NCBI RefSeq assembly: GCF_050436995.1
Contig: NC_134774.1
Location: forward strand, 2,850,501-2,914,500
Source: Anticarsia gemmatalis
Lineage: Eukaryota; Arthropoda; Insecta; Lepidoptera; Erebidae
DNA: 64,000 bases
Reading direction: 5' to 3'
Positions 49,301 to 58,425 of this stretch are shown here, piece by piece. A program made the position numbers and the translations under genes. The notes beneath the pieces were generated by a model, which worked only from the letters and a program-made list of their open reading frames with translations, was not told where the DNA came from and did no database searches. How positions within the stretch are numbered: position 1 is the stretch's first letter; each line of letters starts with the position of its first letter.

Positions 49301-50776
49301 TCTATGGCCCACATAGGACTGATAGGTGCTCCTAACGCGGGCAAGAGCACCTTGCTGCGAGCCATGACCAGGGCCAGGCCCACTGTGGCGCCCTACCCCT
49401 TCACTACGCTCAAACCACACATAGGTAAGATAGCAACCGTCCCTTAAAGTATCCCCTAGCTGGGGGACGGTTTTATAACTCTAGATACAAAACGAATCCT
49501 AACAGTTGAAAAAAAACAGTCCCTTAAACCAACCCCTAGCTAGGGGACTGTTTTTTTTTGAGGCCTTTGAAATGGCTTAACGACTGTTATCTCAATTGAC
49601 AACAACCGTGACCAACTTTTTACGTGCCCTCCGAAGCACGGAGACGCCCAGTTCAATTTCCATTATAAATGTGTGTTTGTCTGTATGTAAAATATGTATT
49701 TCTTTTTCAGGCATGGTTCCATACGATGACTACGAACAAGTGGCCATAGCAGATCTTCCAGGGTTAATACCAGGATCACACAAGAATTATGGCTTAGGTA
49801 ACTGTCCCACTGCTGGGCAAAGCTCTCGTAAAGAGAGAGTAGAGTCCATCACAGTGATCAAGTGACACTTTACATTACTACAACAACTGTTTAAACAACT
49901 CTCACTCCTCTCGTAGTAGCTCCTTACATCATTAATTATTTATACCAAACCTACCTAAATATTGTTAAATCCATTTGGCGATTAATAAAAGTGGCCAAGC
50001 GTTTCTTGTCAGCTCTTCTCATTGGCCCTACCTTGCGAACTGGCGGTAAATTCACTCTCTGTATCATTGACTATGTGTCAGCATTTGATCTACATTAAGA
50101 AATGATTTGATTTTACTTTTTGACTTCTCTCTCAGTGGCGCAGTGGTTAAAGTCGCCACACCGCTATCATTGCATCGAGAGGTCATGGGTTCGATTCCCA
50201 CACGAAACAATTATTTCTGCGATCCACAAATAATTGTTTCGGGTCTGGTTGTACTTTGTGTCCGTTGTTTGTATGTTTGTAAATGTGTAAATTAATTATA
50301 TAGTCAGTTTATTGTTGCTGTAAATAATTTAAAATGTCATTGTAAATATTATATAGTGTACACTGTACACATTAGATATCAGATAATATGAAAAAGCTTA
50401 AATCCATTAACCGAATTACGTAAAGTTACAATCATTTTCTTGTGGCTAAATAAATAATCATATACTATATTTCACAGGTATACAATTTTTACAACACGCA
50501 GAGCGATGCAGAGGACTAATATTTCTCCTAGACTCCTCTCAAGAGCCTATGAAACAGCTAGAATCCCTTCAATACGAGCTCAGCCAATACAACTCTAGTT
50601 TAATGGAAAGAAAACACTGTATAGTATTAAATAAAATAGATTTACCTGAAGGAAAGGAAAATTATTTGGAAATTAAAAAGAATATGGACGTGATTGGCAT
50701 CTCGGCGAAGACTGGACACAATTTGATGGAACTTTTAACTGTTGTTAGGCAAATGTATGATGGTGATGAAACATAA
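46301..50776 (+). CDS. MTG2: Mitochondrial Obg-family GTPase (GTPBP5/MTG2 orthologue), six exons
   Basis: Exons 46301-46570, 47600-47726, 47998-48125, 48744-48930, 49711-49797 and 50478-50776 give 365 residues (human protein about 400). The N-terminus (MRLINLFRSLKLTTQ, basic and amphipathic) fits a mitochondrial targeting signal. The Gly-rich Obg fold follows: GGTGGDGCISF, GPDGGDGGNGGHV, ARGGAGGRGNKFF. The G domain has the P-loop GAPNAGKST (205-213), YPFTTLKP, DLPG (252-255), NKID (318-321) and SAKTG (342-346), all intact. The family binds the mitochondrial large ribosomal subunit and helps its late assembly. A partial duplicate of exon 4 lies in intron 4. Several splice sites touch transposon-derived sequence: the mariner fragment before exon 3, and a tS4-like repeat starting at the exon 5 donor. 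Confidence 0.92.
46648..46835 (+). mobile_element. 5S-1 SINE
   Basis: GCTCACTGGTCGGTAAACGA, CTTGGCGCGGTTATTCCATA and GGTGACCATTTAGTGG head; body to AAGCCATGTCAAAGGCC. A degenerate tS1 tail (GAATTTCTCAGAGACTTTCC) follows to about 46985. Confidence 0.65.
47773..47879. mobile_element. Palindromic MITE, copy 3
   Basis: GGTTTCTTAGGTACATTTAG pairs with CTAAATGTACTCAGAAACC around a short loop. It lies in intron 2 of the Obg gene. Confidence 0.8.
47903..47982 (-). mobile_element. Mariner-like MITE fragment
   Basis: GTACATTAGGTTCCTTTTAG through GTAGAGAAAAGATTTTATTA matches the interior of the MITE at 10621-10830. It ends about 15 bases before Obg exon 3. Confidence 0.7.
48146..48575. mobile_element. 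Two Hel-A copies fused as a palindrome, 5' ends outward
   Basis: A plus copy begins TCTATACTAATATT at 48146 and runs to GTGACGCAAG at about 48366. It changes there into a minus copy (TTTTCCCCGTTTTTGTAACA to AATATTAGTATAGA at 48575). Both CTAG ends are lost at the junction. Confidence 0.8.
48600..48668 (-). mobile_element. 5S-1 SINE head fragment
   Basis: CGGTCACCCATCAACGGATT and CCCACAGATCGTTTACCGAC, the 5S-like head only. Confidence 0.55.
49277..49424 (+). pseudogene. Duplicate of Obg exon 4 (P-loop exon) lacking its 5' end
   Basis: Repeats the last 148 bases of exon 4 at an offset of 494, in frame, with only a few changes, mostly silent (one Leu to His near the end), and a good donor GTAAGA. 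The usual acceptor is absent. CACTAGAGCACAG upstream gives a possible in-frame acceptor: reading from TTT AGG GGA TGG the frame stays open into the duplicate. Flanking intron words (GGTTTTATAACTCTA, CCCCTAGCT) are duplicated with it. Confidence 0.8.
49557..49665 (-). mobile_element. 5S-1 SINE body fragment
   Basis: TGAGGCCTTTGAAATGGCTT to GAGACGCCCAGTTCAATTTC. Confidence 0.6.
49798..49912 (-). repeat. tS4-like repeat starting at the Obg exon 5 donor
   Basis: AACTGTCCCACTGCTGGGCA begins two bases into the intron; GTAGAGTCCATCACAGTGAT and AACTGTTTAAACAACTCTC follow. The same block is at 55413-55515 and partly at 18225-18318. Confidence 0.65.
49996..50113 (+). mobile_element. GATTT-tailed short element
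   Basis: GGCCAAGCGTTTCTTGTCAG to AGAAATGATTTGATTTT. Confidence 0.65.
50127..50290 (+). mobile_element. tS2 SINE, 3'-truncated
   Basis: CTCAGTGGCGCAGTGGTTAA head, GGGTTCGATTCCCACACG box B, and end at TTTGTATGTTTGTAAATG. Confidence 0.7.
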
Positions 50777-50786
50777 ATAATAGAAA

Positions 50787-50792
50787 AATAAA
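50787..50792 (+). terminator. Polyadenylation signal of the Obg gene
   Basis: AATAAA lies 11 bases past the TAA stop codon (which ends at 50776). Confidence 0.55.
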
Positions 50793-50807
50793 AATGTAGT
50801 TTTATTT

Positions 50808-51080
50808 TTTCGGCTTCGTCCGCGTAGTTTGTGACTTACGACAGAATTTATATACAAATAAGTATTCACCCCCTATTTTATCCCCTTGGGGGTAGAATGG
50901 AACAAAATCCTTTCTTAGCGGATGCCTACGTCATAACATCTACCTGCATGTCAAATTTTAGCTCGATCCGTCCAGTGGTTTGGACTGTGCGTTGATAGAT
51001 CACTATGTCAGTCAGTCATATTTGAAAATGGCAGTGACCTATGTTTAGAAAACTTGAAATTATCAGTCGTTCTCTTATAT
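50808..51080 (+). repeat. Interspersed repeat, two copies in window
   Basis: TCCCCTTGGGGGTAGAATGG and TTAGCTCGATCCGTCCAGTG recur at 61990-62190; a scrap is at about 24340-24415. Ends not defined. Confidence 0.6.
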
Positions 51081-51317
51081 ATATAAGCATGTTATTTTAC
51101 ATATAAAGACTCTTCTTGAAGCACTCAATTTTTTGAAAAAACGCCGCAAAATCCGTTGTGTAGTTTAAAAAAAATCGTTTTGGTATCAATTTTACGACCT
51201 TTGCATAGAGCAGGCCATCTTAACCACTGTGTTATAACTATAAGTTTATATTAATAATTGTAAATAAATAGGTAAGTAATTGCAAATTTATTATTTGTTT
51301 CATTTTGTGTGCCTTGC

Positions 51318-51615
51318 AAACCGGTGGGTAAACGATCAGTATGTTAACTTGTACATTACATAGATGTAGGTGCAGTGTTTGAGCTGAGCGTCTCCGTGAT
51401 ACAAGTCACGCATGTTGTTTAACATAACAACAGTTCACCACAAAGGCTTCAACTACTTAACAACTTTTACACTTAAACCTTCCCCTTGCATCAATCTATC
51501 TGTTAAAAAACAGCATCAAAATCCGTCGTGTAGTTTTAAAGATGTAAGCATACATACATACAGACATAGAGACAGACGCGGGAAGCGACTTTGCTTTATA
51601 CTATGTAGTGACAAA
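51318..51615 (+). mobile_element. 5S-3 repeat followed by a Hel-E fragment
   Basis: AAACCGGTGGGTAAACGATC to AACATAACAACAGTTCACC (5S-3), then AACTTTTACACTTAAACCTT to GCTTTATACTATGTAGTG (Hel-E body and 5' end). Confidence 0.6.
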
Positions 51616-51809
51616 TATGTTGAGGTAGACTCAGTCCATCACTAAGTATATAATAGATAATAATTATTAACTATCGTTATATAATTCAAGAGCACTTTTA
51701 ATTCCTAGAAAACTTATTAATAAGTGGCCACTCCTTTAAATATAGTCATGACTTTCCCATTTCTGATAAAATTGTCCACCGAAGGTTATTTAAACTGCGT
51801 TGAAATCTG

Positions 51810-52168
51810 ACAAAGGCTTTGAGGGTCTCCTCCCGTAATGAGGGAGGGGTTAGGCCTTGAGTCCACCACGCTGACCAAGTGCGGGGACTTTGCATACCTT
51901 CAAGAACTGTTCTAAAGAACTCTCAGGCATGGATTACATAATAATGTTTTTCTTCACCGTTGGAACAAGTTATTAAGTGGCGCAATGGTTAAATAATCGC
52001 CACTACCAGTGCGTTGGGACTTTTACAAACATACAAACAGACACTTGACACAATGATGAATGACACAATGATTTGTGGATCGCACAAATAATTGTTCCAT
52101 GTGGGAATCGAACCTACGACGTAATGGTATTGGCGTGGTGACCTAAACCACTGCGCCACGGAGACAGT
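51810..52168. mobile_element. tS4 SINE followed by an inverted tS2 composite
   Basis: tS4 (minus) spans 51825-51972 (GGGTCTCCTCCCGTAATGAG to TTGGAACAAG). A plus tS2 head scrap (GTGGCGCAATGGTTAAATAA) meets a minus tS2 copy that ends CTGCGCCACGGAGACAGT. Confidence 0.65.
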
Positions 52169-52249
52169 CAAAGATATATGCCATCAAAAACATTCTGTAA
52201 AAACCCCAAGTCTCGCAGCTCAGTCTCTCTGCCGTAAAAAGTTGTGATA

Positions 52250-52800
52250 TCTATATAATACCAAGTCGATTAATCTATTTAGTCTCTACTTAAAGGACCT
52301 TCTGTCTTAAGTTATTACATAAGTTATTATCATGCCAATATTAAAAAAAATACGTTTAAAACAAATAGACCGACCTGGCCATCGATGATCAGATATCAAA
52401 CTACTAGCTGACCCGCGCAACTTCGCTTGCGTCACATAAGAGAGAATGGGCCAAAATTTTCCCCGTATTTGTAACATTTTTTATTGCTACTCTGCTCCTA
52501 TTGGTCGTAGCGTAATGATATATAGCCTTCCTCGATAAATGGACTATCTAACACAGAAATAATTTTTAAAATCGGACCAGTAGTTCCTGAGATTAGCGCG
52601 TTCAAACAAACAAACAAACTCTTCAGCTTTATAATATTAGTATAGATTAGTATAGATATAATACCAAGTCGATTTATCTATTTAGTCTCTACTTAAAGGA
52701 CTTTCTGTCTTAAGTTATTATCATGCCAATATAAAAAAAATATACGTTTAAAACAAATAGACCGACCTGGCCATCGATGGTCAGATATCAAACTATAGAT
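52250..52800. repeat. Direct duplication of about 150 bp upstream of SPH-C, with a Helitron between the copies
   Basis: The block AATACCAAGTCGATTAATCT to GATGATCAGATATCAAACT (about 52257-52402) recurs at about 52661-52793 with few changes. A complete Hel-A copy (52404-52646) separates them. The second block ends about 40 bases before the SPH-C TATA box. Confidence 0.85.
52404..52646 (-). mobile_element. Hel-A Helitron, complete, 243 bp
   Basis: CTAGCTGACCCGCGCAACTT to AATATTAGTATAGA, preceded by A and followed by T, with a short repeat of TTAGTATAGA after the end. Confidence 0.85.
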
Positions 52801-52831
52801 ATGAAATATACTCGAGAACAATTCAAGTGGC

Positions 52832-52838
52832 TATAAAA
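52832..52838 (+). promoter_or_regulatory. TATA box of SPH-C
   Basis: TATAAAA lies 35-41 bases upstream of the start codon at 52873, the same spacing as in SPH-A and SPH-B. Confidence 0.65.
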
Positions 52839-52872
52839 TCGTTCATACGTTTTACAAGCACCTCATTTCACA

Positions 52873-55800
52873 ATGTACATTAAACTAATACTATCATGTC
52901 TTGCGCTGGCCCAAGCTCAAAACATCACGCAGTACAGAGTAGGCTATCACCAGGTGTATGGAGTACCTAATGCGGAGAGGATAAGGATACAGGAGGCTGT
53001 GGGCTCCAGGGTGGCTGGTGGAAGTAACGCCGCGCTGGGTAAACATACCTATATGGTAAGTGCGTTTAAAAAACACGACTTTGCTTTTTAGTCGACTTCA
53101 ACAGTCTCATCATCGTATGGTTAGTGAACCTAGTGTCAAAGTTGTTCAAGCCGAAAGGCCTTTAACGTGGCTTTACGACTGTTATCGTAGTAGATAACAA
53201 CTGGGACCGATTTTTTACGTGCCCTCCGAAGCACGGAGACGCCCAGTTCAAATACCACTATGCGGTCACCCATCCATGGAATGACCGCGCCAAGGGGTAC
53301 TTAACCCACAGATCGTTTACCGACCGGTGAGCGCAACGCGCAGTTATAGGAGGTTTTTTTTATTGGCTTATGCTGTCTGTCTGTCCCCAGGCTGTATATC
53401 ATGAACCGTGATAGTTAGACGGTTGACATTTTCACAGATTATGTGTTTCTGTTGCCGCTCTTACAACAAATACTAAAAATCAGAATGAAATAAATATTTA
53501 AGGAGCTCCCAAACCAGCGTAATTTTGATGTCCATTTTATAAATAACTAGTTGACCCGCGCAACTTCGCTTGCGTCACATAAGAGAGAATGGGCCAATGG
53601 GTGATGATATATAGCTTATAGCCTTCCTCGATAAATGGACTATCTAACACTGAAAGATTTTTTCAAATCGGACCAGTAGTTCCTGAGATTAGCGCTTTCA
53701 AACAAACAAACTCTTCAGCTTTATAATATTAGTATAGACCAGCGTTCAAATTTGTTGCCTTGTCTCCAGGCAGGTCTAATAATAAGACTGACGACAAGCC
53801 AGGTGTCGATGTGTGGAGGGACTCTGTTGAATCAACAGCGAGTGCTCACTGCGGCGGCCTGCTGGGACGACGGCCATTCACAGGGCATGGCTATTACGGT
53901 AATATACGATCAGTTTTATTTTATCTAAAAAGATCTTTGACAGTCGATACCAGAAGTCAGAAAGAAGCTTGAAAGAAATTTACGTTTGCGGAGATAATTT
54001 CAAAAATCCTTTTTTAGTGCTCCTCTACACTTCCTAAGTAGACATCATAGCAAACTTCAAGTTTCTACGCTCAGTAGTTTTTGCTGTGCGTTGTCCATCA
54101 GTCACTCAGTATCGGAAGAGTTTTATACAATTTATACATATTATATGTATTTCAAGCTGAAACGGCGAACGTTGTTTTGCCATATTTTATTTTTCTAAAA
54201 TGTTAGGGGACAACTCTTATGACAAATGGGTTGGCCGATTGTCAGACCTACTCAATATGCTCCCAAATTTCATGAGAATCGGTCAAGCCATTTCGGAGGA
54301 GCCCGGGAACGAACATTTGTGACACGAGAATTTTATATATTAGATATTGATTTGATAACTTAAAATTATCCTTCTCAGGTAGTGCTAGGTTCTACAAAAT
54401 TGTTCAGTGGGGGCAAGCGTGTGGAGGCCTTGGAAGTGCGCACCCATCCAAGTTACTACCCCGGCAGAACGAGCAAGACGCTAGCCAACTTAGCCATGCT
54501 TGTTATAGATCCAGTTCTGTACTCCAGTAAGTCTTCTTCTTATCCTATGGTTAGTGGTCAACATAGTGGCAAAGTTGTTCAAGCCTTTGACGTGGCTTAA
54601 CGACTGTTATCTTAATTGATAACAACCAGGACCGACTTTTTACTTTTTTTGTAACATTTTTCGTTACTACTTCGCTCCTAATGGTCGTAGCGTGATGTTA
54701 TATAGCCTATAGCCATCCTTGATAAATGGTCTATTCAACACAAAAATAATTCTTCAATTCGCGCCAGTAGATCCTCGCGTTCAAACAAACAAACTCTTCA
54801 GCTTTATAATATTAGTATAGAATCTCAGGAACTACTGGTACGAATAGAAAAATTCTTTTACTGTTAGATAGCCTATTTATTGAGAAAGACTATAGGGTAT
54901 ATAACATAAAATGTTACAAAAACGAGGAAACATATGATCCATTCTCTCTTATGTGACGCAAGCGAAGTTGCGCTGGTCAGCTAGTAAAAGCAAAATTGTA
55001 AATAAGGGTGTTTTGTTTCAGGTACAATAAAACCACTAATGTTACCTACTGGTTTATACATATCTAATACATTTACAAACAGTTTTGCAGACCTAGTGGG
55101 TTACGGTATTACACCAGAAGGTAAGATAAAATAATAATAAATATTTTTGGACAACTCACACACGGTCATCTGATTCCAAACTAAGCATAGCTTGTACTGT
55201 AACCAGATAACTGATAAACATACTAAAATACTTGTAAATACATACTTATATAGATGAATTAACAACCAGGCTCAGAACAGATACCCGTGCTCATCACACA
55301 AGTATTTGTCCCGGGTGGGATTCAAACCCGCCACGCGCGGCGCTATGGTAATTGCGGTGCGGTGACCACTTTAACCACTGCGCTAAACGTGTGGTTAAGT
55401 AATCATACATTACTGTCCCACTGCTGGGTCTCCTCTCGTAATGAGAGAGTAGAGTCCATCGCCGTGATCAAGTGACACTTTACATTACTACAACAACTGT
55501 TTAAACAACTCTCACACATGACATTGCTCACGATGTGTTCCTTCATCGTTGTAACAACCTGATCATTTAGAATACATCACTTGGAACTACATATTTTGGT
55601 GTGGTGAAGCCTAGATTGGGCAAGTATTGTGGTCTATGGATCGTACCCGAGGCAACACACCAATGATTTTCCAAGTTATTATGTGTGTATTAGAAATAAT
55701 TATCACTTGTTCCAACGGTGAAGGAAAACATCGTGATGCAAGTTTAACACATTTCTTGAGAGCATGCGAAGTCCGTACTTGGTCAGCGTGATGGACTCAA

Positions 55801-57018
55801 GGCCTACCCCCTCCCTCATTACGGGAGGAGACCCTTGCCCAGCAGTGGGAAAGTAATGGGTTAAGTGACAACTGAAGTGAGATAGATCATAACCGCCATA
55901 TTCATAAAATATATGAAGTTATGAAAGGCTAATACTTTTTTGTTTCTTTCACTCCTTAGCGAAATGAAAAAGAGAAAACATATTGTAGCAGTATTTTTAC
56001 TAAAAAAAAATAAGTAGATAGATTTGGCGCGGTCGGTAGTGTATGCGGCTGCCGTACGAAAGGTCTCGGGTTCGAATCCTGGGTCGGGCTCGGAGAGCAC
56101 GTAAAGCCGTCGGTCCTGCGCCTGACCTCTCACTGGTCGTGTCGGTTATCCGTCCCACCGGACTATGAGAGTGATGGAATAAAGAGTGTACCTATGTATT
56201 GTGCACACACTTGGACACTATAAACAAAGTCCTGCACAGATGGCCAGTTTCAATGAAACTGACCGCCGTAGCCGTATATCGGCTAGGAGGACATTATTAT
56301 AAATAAGAGGGATCTTTATTTTTCAGGGTCTAAAGAACGTGTACTTAAAGAAATAACATTAAAAGTGTTATCAAACAATGAGTGTAAACGAACATACGGT
56401 CCCTCCCTGCCGACGGACGCGCTGTGTGCTAACAGCGGGGGAGGGAAGGGCGCGTGTGGGGGGGATATAGGGGGGCCGCTCGTGCTGAGGAACTTTGACG
56501 GACGGGGCAATCATATGTTGGTGAGTATGAGTTCTTTATTGTAAAATCATGCGCTCATAGCCACTTGTAAACGATCTGTGGGTTAAGCAACCGTTGGCGC
56601 GGTCATTCTATAGATGGGTGACCGCATAGTGGTATTTGAGCTGGTCCGATTTGAAAAATTCTTTCAGTGTTATATAGTCCGTTTATCAAGGAAGGTTATA
56701 GGCTATATATCATCACGGTACGACCAATAACAACAGAGTATCAGTAAAAATAAAAAAAAACGGGGAAAATTTTGACCCATTCTTTCTTATGTGACGCAAG
56801 CAAATTGCGCGGGTTAGCTAGTGTTAAACACTGGTATTCAGCTGCATCCGGTGAGCCTGGAAGCCGACTCCAACATAGTTGTAAGAAAGACTGATGATGA
56901 TGTATTTCAGATCGGAGTGACTCTCTTCGACCCGCCCAGTGGGTGTGGGAGCGCGGACCCGTCAGGATTCACTCGCGTGTCTCTGTACAGCTCGTGGATA
57001 CAGTGTGAAATGTTGTAG
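52873..57018 (+). CDS. SPH-C: secreted, catalytically inactive serine protease homologue
   Basis: Exons 52873-53055, 53770-53898, 54379-54526, 55022-55120, 56327-56520 and 56911-57018 give 286 residues. Signal peptide MYIKLILSCLALAQAQ; activation-like site VGSR|VAGG after Arg46. Triad positions are all changed: His57 is Ala91 (TAAAC), Asp102 is Asn141 (LANLAM) and Ser195 is Ile234 (GDIGGP). Words shared with SPH-B (HPSYYP, YISNTFTNSF, NNECKRTYGPSLP, GGPLVLRNFDG) make these two the closest pair. It lies on the opposite strand to SPH-A and SPH-B. Exon 5 is very GC-rich around the dead active site. Exon 6 starts 8 bases after a 5S-2 SINE tail. Gut expression is plausible from the family but not shown by the sequence. 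Confidence 0.88.
53104..53343 (-). mobile_element. 5S-1 SINE
   Basis: GTATGGTTAGTGAACCTAGT to GATCGTTTACCGACCGGTGA; the 5S-like head is at the right. Confidence 0.7.
53547..53738 (-). mobile_element. Hel-A Helitron with internal deletion, next to SPH-C exon 2
   Basis: CTAGTTGACCCGCGCAACTT to AATATTAGTATAGA, lacking the TTTTCCCCGTTTTTG part. It ends 31 bases before SPH-C exon 2. Confidence 0.75.
54164..54344 (-). mobile_element. Degenerate Hel-C Helitron
   Basis: GAACGTTGTTTTGCCATATT, TACTCAATATGCTCCCAAAT and GAGAATTTTATATATTAGA. Confidence 0.65.
54543..54984. mobile_element. 5S-1 SINE scrap followed by two Hel-A copies fused with 3' ends outward
   Basis: TTAGTGGTCAACATAGTGGC to CAGGACCGACTTTTTAC is a 5S-1 body. 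A minus Hel-A part (TTTTTGTAACATTTTTCGTT to TATTAGTATAGA at 54822) then meets a plus part (ATCTCAGGAACTACTGGTAC to GCGCTGGTCAGCTAG at 54984). Confidence 0.75.
55149..55395 (-). mobile_element. tS3 SINE, complete
   Basis: ACAACTCACACACGGTCATC to TTAACCACTGCGCTAAACGT. Confidence 0.75.
55413..55862. mobile_element. tS4-like repeat (minus) then a tS4 SINE (plus)
   Basis: ACTGTCCCACTGCTGGGTCT to TTTAAACAACTCTCACAC, then GAGGCAACACACCAATGATT to CCCTTGCCCAGCAGTGGGA. Confidence 0.65.
56025..56313 (+). mobile_element. tS1 SINE with a short deletion
   Basis: TTGGCGCGGTCGGTAGTGTA and GGGTTCGAATCCTGGGTCGG head; tail CGTATATCGGCTAGGAGGAC. It ends just before SPH-C exon 5 (acceptor at 56324-56326). Confidence 0.75.
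56557..56821 (+). mobile_element. 5S-1 SINE head joined to a truncated Hel-A
   Basis: ACGATCTGTGGGTTAAGCAA to CATAGTGGTATTTGAGCTGG runs straight into GTCCGATTTGAAAAATTCTT of Hel-A, which ends GCGCGGGTTAGCTAG at 56821. Confidence 0.7.
56830..56902 (+). mobile_element. 5S-2 SINE tail directly before SPH-C exon 6
   Basis: CTGGTATTCAGCTGCATCCG to AAGACTGATGATGATG (the GAT tail typical of the family). TATTTCAG then follows as the acceptor of exon 6. Confidence 0.7.
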
Positions 57019-58420
57019 CGACAAAACTAACTAACTACAATGCAAGGACAAGTTCATTATAATATATTAGTCTATTAGTCTATTTAATTACATTTAAGAG
57101 GAATTTTAGTGTTTTGGATTTTATTTACCTGTTTTAAACTTTGTTTAATTAATTTTAAGATACTAGCAGCCAGTGATTTCTTCGCCTTGGATTTTAGTGC
57201 TCCCGTTCTTTAAAACATATACTTACTAGGACTATTTCGACAAAAAAAAATTTTTTACTAGTCGCGAAAAAGTTAGGTAAATAATAGTTCACTTTGGGGA
57301 AGATTTTCCAAAAACACTGAAACACGTATTTATTTACTTTAACCGAAAATCCCAAATATAAAGTTACATGCTGTTTTCTTTCACCTTTAGAGCAAGTGAT
57401 AATTATTTCTAATACACACATAACTTCGAAAAGTTAGTGTGTGCTTCGGGTAGGAACCTGCAACTAATTGCGTGGCAGGTAGGTACTAAGTTATACCACT
57501 CGGCTATCACAAAAAAAATCAGTTATAACTTTTTAATGAGATTCGAACTCGACATCTCTTCTCGCAAAGCAGTCTTACAAACTACCGGCCGCGCCACAGA
57601 GACAGTCATTATACTATAACCATTGGGTTTTTTTACTTATATGAGTAAGACAAGCCAGTCATTGAAGTATTCGTTCAATTTTCCTGTTTCCACAAGTCTT
57701 TAATTGCTGGACTACTGAGAACTGAGGTTAAGCATCAGCAGCTGCGCGGATGTATCTTTGAGGTTAAGCTACGCTTGTCGAGTTTGGACAGTGGATGGGT
57801 GATCACACTACATTTCGAGATCTTTTGTGTTCACATACATGTTTCGGAAAGAAGGTTAATTTGTGGGTTCGGGCTGCCTGTCGAAATAAATCAATTAGCT
57901 TTTTTTCCAACTATGTTGGAGTCGACTTCCAGTCTCACCGGATGTAGCTGAATACCAGTATTTTACATGGTGCAACTATCTGTCCTCCACAACCCAGCTA
58001 CCTGGGTTATAACACGATACCCCATCGGCAAGACTGGTTGTCAGATTTTTAAGTTTCTGACTACTATCAACGACTAAAAAAGACCTATGAAAATGACAGC
58101 CGGGACCCACAATTTAACATGCCTTCCGAAACACGGAGAAATTCGATATAATACAATTACCAATTTACTGAACAACCTCGGCAAGCGTAGCTTAACCTTA
58201 GACATCGATCCGCGCCGAATGGTTTATATGATTAGTAATAATATGGTCACCCATCTACCGAACAATCCCGGCAAGCGTAACTTAACCTTAGAGATTATAA
58301 CCACACCAAATTGTTTACATTATGAGTAAAGATAGCAAAAAAAAACTCACGATACGCAGTGTATAACTTAAAATACACATTTAAATTCATTGTAGTATTA
58401 TGTTAGCAGTCGCGAGCACG
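57019..58420. other. Intergenic region between SPH-C and the esterase
   Basis: No exon was found. 57378-57507 is a tS4 head (minus). 57720-57860, 57895-58140 and 58150-58315 are 5S-2 pieces, the last with two 5S-like heads on the minus strand (ATGGTCACCCATCTACCG, CCCGGCAAGCGTAACTTAAC). 57100-57370 is AT-rich with nothing recognised. Confidence 0.6.
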
Positions 58421-58425
58421 TGACG

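Noticed and set aside
58420..58425. GTG at 58420 as the esterase start
   Set aside because: Nuclear genes of insects start at ATG; the ATG at 58426 begins the signal peptide.
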